Positions 12,186-17,128 of a stretch of DNA of 17,128 nucleotides are shown piece by piece. The stretch comes from an uncultured bacterium (GTDB lineage Bacteria > Patescibacteriota > Minisyncoccia > Phycocordibacterales > UBA1006). Where the stretch lies: positions 1 through 17,128 of the forward strand of contig CAIQMU010000081.1 in the NCBI GenBank assembly GCA_903873095.1, in the 5' to 3' direction. Both the position numbers and the translations under genes were made by a program. Position 1 is the stretch's first letter; every line of letters starts with the position of its first letter. Below the pieces are notes generated by a model, which saw nothing but the letters and a program-made list of their open reading frames with translations, was not told where the DNA came from and made no database searches.

Positions 12186-13232
12186 ATGTTCGAAGACCTC
12201 GTAAATAAATTTTCAAATAACATCGGAATTGACCTTGGTACCGCAAATACCCTTGTATATCTTCGCGGGCACGGAATTGTCATTAACGAACCATCAATCG
12301 TGGCACTGAACACCAAAACAGGACGCATTGTTGCCGTCGGCGTTGCAGCAAAAGAAATGCTCGGGCGAACACCGACACATATCAAAGCGATCCATCCGGT
12401 AGTGGATGGAGTTATTTCAGATTTCGAAGTGACGGAAGAAATGCTTGCGTATCTTATTACCAAAGCCGAAAAAATTTCGAAGAAATTTTTTCGGCCGCGC
12501 GTTGTCGTAGGGGTTCCATCTGGAATTACCAACGTAGAACATCGCGCTGTGTATGATGCTGCAAAATCAGCCGGCGCACGTGAGGTGTACATTATCGAGG
12601 AACCGATGGCAGCCGCAATCGGAATTCGATTACCAATCAAAGAGCCAGTCGGTTCGATGATCATCGACATCGGAGGTGGAACAACCGACATTGCTGTCAT
12701 TTCACTTTCAGGTGTTGTGCAGGCAAAGTCGCTCAAGCTTGCAGGAGACAAAATGAACAATGACATTATTTTTTACTTGAAAAATGAGTTTAAACTTTTG
12801 GTTGGTGAAAAAACTGCAGAGGAAATTAAACTCGCTCTTGGTTCTGCTGGTGCCGGTGAAAAACTCGAATCAAAAGTAAAGGGTCGTGATATGATCACCG
12901 GGCTTCCTCGTGAAATCATGATTACCGATTCTGACATTCGTCTCGCCATTGCAGATTCAGTTACTGCGATTGTTGATTGTATTCGTGAAGTTCTTGAAAC
13001 AACACCGCCGGAAATCATGTCAGACGTGATGAATCGCGGAATGTATTTGGCAGGAGGTGGTGCGATGATTCGCGGACTTGATAAAATGATTTTTGAACAA
13101 TTTAAAATTCCGGTATATGTTTCTGATGATCCTCTCTCGGCGGTTGCGCGTGGATGTGGTATAGTTTTGGAAGATATTTCTAAGTACCGCGAAGTACTTG
13201 TCGGCGATCATGACACCTTACCACTTCGATAA
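12186..13232 (+). CDS. mreB: Rod shape-determining actin-like protein MreB
   Basis: 348 aa, the usual MreB length. It forms membrane-associated filaments that position wall synthesis. Nucleotide-binding motifs in order: phosphate 1 IGIDLGTANTLVYL (about 14-27), IVINEPSIVA, the connecting VVVGVPSGITNVEHRAV, EPMAAAIG, phosphate 2 MIIDIGGGTTDIAVIS (about 158-173) and the adenosine motif MYLAGGGAMIRGLDKM (about 285-300). The N-terminal FEDLVNKFSN is a short amphipathic stretch that may touch the membrane. It is first in mreB-mreC-cupin, with a near-leaderless start. The stop overlaps the start of mreC by 23 nt, indicating coupled translation. Confidence 0.97.
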   Translation: MFEDLVNKFSNNIGIDLGTANTLVYLRGHGIVINEPSIVALNTKTGRIVAVGVAAKEMLGRTPTHIKAIHPVVDGVISDFEVTEEMLAYLITKAEKISKKFFRPRVVVGVPSGITNVEHRAVYDAAKSAGAREVYIIEEPMAAAIGIRLPIKEPVGSMIIDIGGGTTDIAVISLSGVVQAKSLKLAGDKMNNDIIFYLKNEFKLLVGEKTAEEIKLALGSAGAGEKLESKVKGRDMITGLPREIMITDSDIRLAIADSVTAIVDCIREVLETTPPEIMSDVMNRGMYLAGGGAMIRGLDKMIFEQFKIPVYVSDDPLSAVARGCGIVLEDISKYREVLVGDHDTLPLR

Positions 13233-14001
13233 TCAGAATAAGAAAAAATCAATCTCTCGAACCAAGTGGGTCGTGGGAATTTTTTCGACAATCATTGCTG
13301 TGATTCTTATTGTATTTGTTTTTGCGCCACTATTGAAAAATATTTCTCGAGGTCCTGCATGGGCACGAAACGTGGTTGTTCAATCTACAGATGATACTAT
13401 TTCACTTCTTACTCCTAAAAAAGTATTGATTGCAAAAATACATGAACTTCAAAATCAAGTTCAAGTAGATCAAGCGAATCTTGTTTCAATGCAAGATATT
13501 CAAAATCAAAATGTATCACTTCGCAATGAGCTGTCATATATCGCACATCCAGTAAATATTATTACAGCTCAAGTATTAGATGTTTCATCAGAATCGTTGT
13601 ACAACAACGTGATTATCGACGAAGGATCTCTTGACGGAATAAAAGTTGGGCAACTTGTGACATCGCAAGGAACGGTTGGACTTGGAACCATTACATCGGT
13701 TTCGTCTCATACGGCAACAATTAGTCTGTTTTCAGGACCTGATTTTTCCGGTGATGTACTTTTGAAGCCTGAAAATATTACCGTGCCGGCACTTGGGCAA
13801 GGGGGTGGGAGTTTTGAAATCCATATTCCTCAATCGATCAGTGTGGCAAAGGGAGACACGATTGCATTTCCAAGTAATCCTGATATTTCAATTGGTGTTG
13901 TAGGTTCAATCATTTTTGATCCACGTAATCCATTTCAAACGGTTCTTGCCCGAACACCGGTAAACATTCAACAACTTCGTTTTGTGGAGGTGGTGAAATA
14001 A
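13210..14001 (+). CDS. mreC: Rod shape-determining protein MreC
   Basis: 263 aa from ATG 13210 (MTPYHFDNQNKKKSISRTKW). A TTG at 13198 in frame is less likely. Topology: a short basic cytosolic tail, one membrane helix (about 22-45, VVGIFSTIIAVILIVFVFAPLL), a coiled coil (about 72-115, KIHELQNQVQVDQANLVSMQDIQNQN) and a periplasmic/outer beta domain from about 120 (ITAQVLDVSSESLYNNVIIDEGSLDGIKVGQLVTSQG), as in MreC. It links MreB to the wall-synthesis enzymes outside. No mreD follows: a cupin gene lies there instead, so the classical mreBCD set is incomplete here. Confidence 0.9.
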   Translation: MTPYHFDNQNKKKSISRTKWVVGIFSTIIAVILIVFVFAPLLKNISRGPAWARNVVVQSTDDTISLLTPKKVLIAKIHELQNQVQVDQANLVSMQDIQNQNVSLRNELSYIAHPVNIITAQVLDVSSESLYNNVIIDEGSLDGIKVGQLVTSQGTVGLGTITSVSSHTATISLFSGPDFSGDVLLKPENITVPALGQGGGSFEIHIPQSISVAKGDTIAFPSNPDISIGVVGSIIFDPRNPFQTVLARTPVNIQQLRFVEVVK

Positions 14002-14006
14002 AACTT

Positions 14007-14285
14007 ATGAATATTGAAGAATTGAAACAAAAACTTATTTCTGAACATTTTCCGATTGTGTATGAGTGGTCAGATGATCCAAATACTGTTTATGATGAAC
14101 ATTCTCACAAAGGACGTGTGGTGTTTTATGTAACAAAGGGATCTGTTGCATTTTCTGGAGGAATTCAAAAAACTATTTCTGTAGGAGAAAGAATTGATGT
14201 TCCTGTTGGTGTTGTCCATACAGCACTTGTTGGTCCCGAAGGATGTGATTATGTTGTAGGTCAGGATATTGAAGGTGATGCGTGA
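14007..14285 (+). CDS. Small single-domain cupin
   Basis: A 92-aa beta-barrel protein. Cupin motif 1 is YDEHSHKGRVVFYVTKGSV (His32 and His34 as metal ligands), and motif 2 is IDVPVGVVHTALVGPEGC (His71). This is a minimal one-domain cupin with a likely metal site; the substrate cannot be deduced. It begins 5 nt after the mreC stop and so belongs to the mre operon. Its TGA stop doubles as the TGn of the next promoter (TGA-TATACT, 14283-14291), so the coding end and the promoter of the next gene are fused. Confidence 0.85.
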   Translation: MNIEELKQKLISEHFPIVYEWSDDPNTVYDEHSHKGRVVFYVTKGSVAFSGGIQKTISVGERIDVPVGVVHTALVGPEGCDYVVGQDIEGDA

Positions 14286-14291
14286 TATACT
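14283..14291 (+). promoter_or_regulatory. Extended -10 promoter formed by the cupin stop codon
   Basis: TGA (14283-14285, stop of the cupin gene) followed by TATACT (14286-14291). ATG 14301 lies 9 nt later, so the hydrolase mRNA would be near-leaderless. The -35 position (14263-14268, AGGATA) is poor. Confidence 0.5.
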
Positions 14292-14300
14292 TTTTCTATT

Positions 14301-14849
14301 ATGAAACAAACCATTCTCATTCACGGAGCTCCCTATGAAAAGGAATTTTATAATCCTGAAAAACCTTCTCCTTCAAATACAAATTGGTTTCCTTGGTTGC
14401 AAAAACAATTGGTATTACGCGGAGAAATTTGTCAGGCTTTGGAGTTTCCAAAACCTTATGATCCCAGTTATGAGCAGTGGGCTCAAGTTTTCGAACAGAT
14501 GAGTATAAATAATGAAACAGTTTTGATTGGTCATAGTTGTGGCGGAGGATTTTTACTTCGGTATTTATCTGAACATTCTGAATTAAAACCAAAACAAGTT
14601 ATTCTGGTTGCTCCTTGGCTTGACCCAAAACATGAACTCACGGAAAACTTTTTTGATTTTCAAATAGATTCAAATCTTGCAAACAGAACTAGCCTTGAAG
14701 TTTTTATTTCATCTGATGACGATGAAGAAATGCAAATTTCGTTTCAGAAAATAAAAGAAGCGATTCCTGAAATTCACGTTCATCAATTTTCAGACAAGGG
14801 GCATTTCTGCGAAAAAGATTTTCCGGAGTTACTTGAATTGTTGAAATAA
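14301..14849 (+). CDS. Small serine hydrolase, RBBP9/YdeN-like alpha/beta fold
   Basis: 182 aa, the compact size of the RBBP9/YdeN family. An N-terminal strand TILIHGAP begins the fold. The nucleophile elbow GHSCGGG places Ser79 as nucleophile, Asp in FISSDDDEEM (about 134-138) is the acid and His in DKGHF (about 168) completes the triad. WFPWLQKQLVLRG and PKPYDPSYEQWAQVFEQM are typical of the family. Members are carboxylesterase-like, often of unknown substrate. It has its own promoter inside the end of the cupin gene, but could also be read from the mre operon. A bidirectional terminator follows the stop directly. Confidence 0.9.
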   Translation: MKQTILIHGAPYEKEFYNPEKPSPSNTNWFPWLQKQLVLRGEICQALEFPKPYDPSYEQWAQVFEQMSINNETVLIGHSCGGGFLLRYLSEHSELKPKQVILVAPWLDPKHELTENFFDFQIDSNLANRTSLEVFISSDDDEEMQISFQKIKEAIPEIHVHQFSDKGHFCEKDFPELLELLK

Positions 14850-14880
14850 AAAAGCCCTCAGTTATGAGGGGTTTTGGTTT
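14850..14880. terminator. Bidirectional terminator
   Basis: CCCTCA (14855-14860), loop GTTA, TGAGGG (14865-14870), with an A run on the left and T-rich TTTTGGTTTTTT on the right. It separates the hydrolase from the convergent minus-strand gene ending at 14882. Confidence 0.85.
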
Positions 14881-14881
14881 T

Positions 14882-15127
14882 TTAGCTGAACAGTGCGACA
14901 AGACATGATGCTACAGTAAGAATATATTTTAAAGGATTAAGTAGTTGAGTTGAAAATATTGCATGATGGAGCTCCTTTTCAAGCCTATCCTTTGTTGCCT
15001 GGCTTTGATTATTGTAATCTTTTGATTTCATATAGATAGTATCTTTGGTGATAGTATTTTCAATACTAAGACTAATCATGTGAAAGATTAATGCCCAGCT
15101 AAGTGAAATTATAGAAATTTTAAGCAT
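14882..15127 (-). CDS. Small two-helix membrane protein, unknown
   Basis: 81 aa with hydrophobic ends: an N-terminal helix (residues 2-22, LKISIISLSWALIFHMISLSI) and a C-terminal helix (about 63-81, LNPLKYILTVASCLVALF). Between them lies a polar, basic and Gln-rich loop (TKDTIYMKSKDYNNQSQATKDRLEKELHHA). It is probably a hairpin in the membrane. The family is not recognised. A consensus promoter (15162-15190) supports the gene, and its -10 is on the same bases as the tgt promoter. Confidence 0.7.
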   Translation of the reverse strand: MLKISIISLSWALIFHMISLSIENTITKDTIYMKSKDYNNQSQATKDRLEKELHHAIFSTQLLNPLKYILTVASCLVALFS

Positions 15128-15142
15128 GATGATTGAGTTTTA

Positions 15143-15171
15143 TTGAAGAAATATTAAAATCATGCTATCAT
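15143..15171 (+). promoter_or_regulatory. Extended -10 promoter of tgt
   Basis: -35 TTGAAG (15143-15148), 17-nt spacer, TATCAT (15166-15171) preceded by TGC. The ATG at 15184 is 12 nt downstream, giving a leader near 6 nt. This decides the start: the in-frame TTG at 15133 lies before the promoter. Confidence 0.72.
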
Positions 15172-15190
15172 CCAATTCTATTTATGTCAA
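15162..15190 (-). promoter_or_regulatory. Extended -10 promoter overlapping the tgt promoter
   Basis: On the minus strand: consensus -35 TTGACA (15190-15185), 17-nt spacer, TAGCAT (15167-15162) preceded by TGA. Both -10 boxes occupy 15162-15171, so the two promoters should exclude each other. The -35 lies over the tgt start codon. Confidence 0.7.
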
Positions 15191-16419
15191 GTAACCTAAA
15201 ATTCAAATTTAATATCGTTAAAAAGCTCGACGGAACACTTGCACGTGCAGGGGAGATCCATACTCCAAATGGTGTGATTTTAACGCCAAGTTTTGTGACC
15301 GTTGGAACCAAGGCAACGGTAAAATCACTTTCACCAGAACAGGTGCGGGATTTGGGTGCGCAGGTGGTCTTGGCAAATACGTATCACTTGTATTTGGAAC
15401 CAGGAGATAAAATTGTTGCGGCACACGGAGGGTTTCCAAAGATGATGAACTGGCACGGACCAACGATGACAGACAGTGGAGGATTCCAAGTATTCTCACT
15501 TGGCACTGCGTTTGATCAAAAAGTTTCAAAACTTTCAAAAGTCGAACAAATCACCGATGAAACCCCTTACGCCATTTCAGAAAAAGCGCTCGCAAAAATC
15601 GATGAGGATGGTGTCACGTTCAAATCATACAAAGATGGCAGTGAACATCGATTTACTCCTGAACGTTCAATGGAGATTCAGTGGAACTTAGGAGCCGATA
15701 TTATTTTTGCATTCGACGAATGTACCAGTCCGATGGCGCCAGAAAAATATCAACGCGAAGCAATGGGTCGCACACATCGTTGGGCGATGCGCAGTCTGCT
15801 TGAACATAATAAATTAGACCAAGATAAAAAGCAGGCAATTTTTGCCGTTGTTCAAGGTGGGCGATTTGAAGAATTGCGCAAAGAATCAGCGCAGATACTT
15901 GCTGATATGAAAACAGAACATGGGGATGAATTTGATGGATTCGGAATTGGCGGATCATTTGATAAAGATGACTTGGGAACGGCGGTGAAATGGGTAAACG
16001 AGAGACTTCCGGAAAATAAACCTCGGCACCTTCTTGGTATTGGTGAGCCGGTTGATTTATTCCTTGGTGTAGAAAATGGATGCGACACGTTCGACTGTGT
16101 TGCTGCGACGCGTATTGCACGAAATGGGGGATTGTATACATTCGGTGGCAAGATCAACATCAACAACGCAGAACATAAAACTGCAATGGTTCCGATTATG
16201 GAAACATGTGAATGTTATACGTGCAAGAATTACACACGTGCGTATGTTGCGCATTTGTTCCGTTCAGATGAAATGTTTGGTGCGACCTTGGCTTCGATTC
16301 ATAATTTGTATTTCATTAACAAGTTGGTTGCTGATATTCGACAATCGATCCTTGATGATAAATTTTTCGAATTTAAAGATGAATTCTTGAAAAGATTTTA
16401 TAAGGACAAGAAAGAATAA
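15184..16419 (+). CDS. tgt: tRNA-guanine transglycosylase (bacterial type)
   Basis: 411 aa from ATG 15184, set by the promoter. It exchanges guanine at position 34 of GUN-anticodon tRNAs for preQ1 or a related base. Motifs: TPSFVTVGTKATVKSL, MTDSGGFQVFSLG (Asp97), IFAFDEC, FAVVQGG, GFGIGGSF, LLGIGEPVDLFLGVENG and FDCVAATRIARNG (Asp304 as nucleophile). The zinc site is CECYTC (Cys342, Cys344, Cys347) plus His373, with the same spacing as in E. coli. It is longer than the usual ~375 aa, with about 30 extra residues between VFSLG and GVTFKS (FDQKVSKLSK...EKALAKID). The usual MPTRNARNG reads AATRIARNG. No other queuosine genes are in the window. Monocistronic. Confidence 0.96.
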   Translation: MSSNLKFKFNIVKKLDGTLARAGEIHTPNGVILTPSFVTVGTKATVKSLSPEQVRDLGAQVVLANTYHLYLEPGDKIVAAHGGFPKMMNWHGPTMTDSGGFQVFSLGTAFDQKVSKLSKVEQITDETPYAISEKALAKIDEDGVTFKSYKDGSEHRFTPERSMEIQWNLGADIIFAFDECTSPMAPEKYQREAMGRTHRWAMRSLLEHNKLDQDKKQAIFAVVQGGRFEELRKESAQILADMKTEHGDEFDGFGIGGSFDKDDLGTAVKWVNERLPENKPRHLLGIGEPVDLFLGVENGCDTFDCVAATRIARNGGLYTFGGKININNAEHKTAMVPIMETCECYTCKNYTRAYVAHLFRSDEMFGATLASIHNLYFINKLVADIRQSILDDKFFEFKDEFLKRFYKDKKE

Positions 16420-16420
16420 G

Positions 16421-16447
16421 TCTGTTTAGAAAAAACAGATTTTTTCT
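16421..16447 (+). terminator. Intrinsic terminator behind tgt
   Basis: TCTGTTT (16421-16427), loop AGAAA, AAACAGA (16433-16439), then TTTTTTTC. It starts 2 nt after the tgt stop. Confidence 0.85.
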
Positions 16448-16487
16448 TTATTAAAAATTTATCTCGATTTGATAGGATTTTTGGATG
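16446..16487 (+). promoter_or_regulatory. Shared promoter module, copy C (leaderless start)
   Basis: CTTTATT (16446-16452), 5 nt, TTTATCTC (16458-16465), 7 nt ending in TGA, -10 TAGGAT (16473-16478), 6 nt, ATG 16485. All spacings equal those of copies A and B. Compared with B, 30 of 43 positions match without gaps. The CCCCC before the ATG is replaced by TTTGG. Confidence 0.55.
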
Positions 16488-17006
16488 CAAAAACATAAAC
16501 AAGGAAAAACTCCATTTAAATCTGGTAAGATTCGAGAGTTATTAGAATCAGAAAAATATCTTTCTCAAGAAATAAAGAAAGTCATTGACGGAGAACATCA
16601 AGAGTGCAAGGTTGCGAATATTCCTAAGTTTATTTCATTTGATAATAAAGAAAGATCGTTAATTCTAGATAAGGATATTGCTTTTAAAATTATAAAAGAC
16701 CATGGTGATTTTTCAATTGAAAATCTAATTATAAATGCACATGACTGGCAATACGTAAAAATAAATGTAGATGGTAATCCCGATAGGATTAATCTTGTTT
16801 TACAAGTAAATAGAACAGAGGGATTTTTGAGAATAGGAGCAGTAAGAATTAATGGTTATTTTACTCTCACGCATTATGAAAATATTCCTCGAAATAGTCA
16901 GTCATTAAAAAATTTCCTCAAAGGAGGAAATGTTTTAGACCGCTCTGGAAGAACCCGAGCCCCGGCCGAAACGGGGTACTCTTCATTTGCGACTCCTCAA
17001 GAATGA
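16485..17006 (+). CDS. Small basic protein, possible nuclease/toxin-like, unproven
   Basis: 173 aa with no signal peptide or membrane segment. A basic N-terminal part (KHKQGKTPFKSGKIRELL) is followed by a helix and then, from about residue 48, a mixed domain: ISFDNKERSLILDKDIAFKIIKDHGD, DWQYVKINVDGNPDRINLVLQVNRTEGFLRIGAVRINGYFTLTHYENIP. The order (a D-K-D...I-K-D-H-G helix, then two or three strands ending in G-Y-F-T-L-T-H-Y) recalls phage-barnase/EndoU/RelE-type nuclease domains, but this is a weak resemblance. The last ~25 codons, from DRSGRTRAPAETGYSSF, fall on a GC-rich hairpin (CCCCG/CGGGG near 16960-16976) with different composition, so the true C-terminus may be an accretion. The start is 6 nt after its -10, in the promoter module shared with the MazF-like gene. 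Confidence 0.7.
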   Translation: MQKHKQGKTPFKSGKIRELLESEKYLSQEIKKVIDGEHQECKVANIPKFISFDNKERSLILDKDIAFKIIKDHGDFSIENLIINAHDWQYVKINVDGNPDRINLVLQVNRTEGFLRIGAVRINGYFTLTHYENIPRNSQSLKNFLKGGNVLDRSGRTRAPAETGYSSFATPQE

Positions 17007-17128
17007 GGTGCAAGCCAGCTGGCAGGACTTTCTGGCGTCAGGACGGATAGATTTATAGTATCAAATTTTAGGTGGAAAACAAGTCATAAAAACTTGCCTA
17101 AATAACCCCTTGACCCCCACACCAATGA
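17007..17128 (+). other. Gene-free tail with a -35-like box at the window edge
   Basis: There is no complete ORF here. Seen: the palindrome GCCAGCTGGC (17013-17022), a weak CAAGT/ACTTG hairpin near 17080-17096 without a T run on the plus strand, and TTGACC at 17110-17115, which could be the -35 of a promoter whose -10 lies beyond the window. Confidence 0.3.

Noticed and set aside
14277..14285. TGA read as glycine (genetic code 25)
   Set aside because: The cupin, the 58-aa and 59-aa ORFs all end naturally at TGA, followed by promoters or terminators, and recognised proteins contain no in-frame TGA.
15133..15183. Earlier TTG start for Tgt
   Set aside because: It lies upstream of the -10 box at 15166-15171, and Tgt homology starts after ATG 15184.

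Overview
The window looks like a chromosomal piece of a Patescibacteria (Candidate Phyla Radiation) genome, most likely a Parcubacteria-type lineage. The reasons are AT-rich compact genes, a very short EF-Ts (150 aa), an archaeal/eukaryotic-type prolyl-tRNA synthetase, a solitary MazF of a form I associate with these bacteria, and a large secreted beta-rich protein with a C-terminal peptidoglycan-binding domain. TGA ends several genes and I see no sign of it read as glycine, so Gracilibacteria/Absconditabacteria (code 25) are unlikely. The lineage is inferred by eye; no database was searched.

Layout. 1-546: the 3' end of rpoD, then a promoter-small RNA-terminator unit. 550-1434: a minus-strand nuclease-like gene and a small membrane protein. 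1551-6439: a membrane GT2 glycosyltransferase, a membrane-anchored thioredoxin-like protein and a 930-aa secreted wall-associated protein. 6502-7145: a promoter, a ~345-nt structured RNA of no family I recognise, and a 59-aa ORF. 7279-9269 (minus): the rpsB-tsf-membrane protein-tRNA-Thr operon with a palindromic repeat between rpsB and tsf. 9272-11040: a 58-aa ORF and proS. 11049-12142: a solitary MazF-like toxin flanked by two promoter-plus-terminator mini-units, and an unknown gene. 12168-14880: mreB, mreC, a cupin and a serine hydrolase. 14882-16447: a small membrane protein divergent from tgt. 16446-17128: a second nuclease-like gene.

Two regulatory themes run through the window. First, most transcription units are driven by extended -10 promoters (TGn-TAnnnT, 16-17 nt from a -35 where one is visible), and the start codon often lies only 6-13 nt after the -10 hexamer, so the mRNAs should be leaderless or nearly so. 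I found no well-placed Shine-Dalgarno sequence before any gene. Second, three unlinked genes, a MazF toxin and two proteins resembling small nucleases, share a promoter module in nearly fixed register: CTTTATT, 5 nt, TTTATCTC, 7 nt, -10 box, 6-7 nt, ATG. I see this module nowhere else in the window. It suggests a co-regulated set of toxin-like genes without visible antitoxins, and is the best candidate here for an undescribed system, together with the structured RNAs at 461-546 and 6536-6881.
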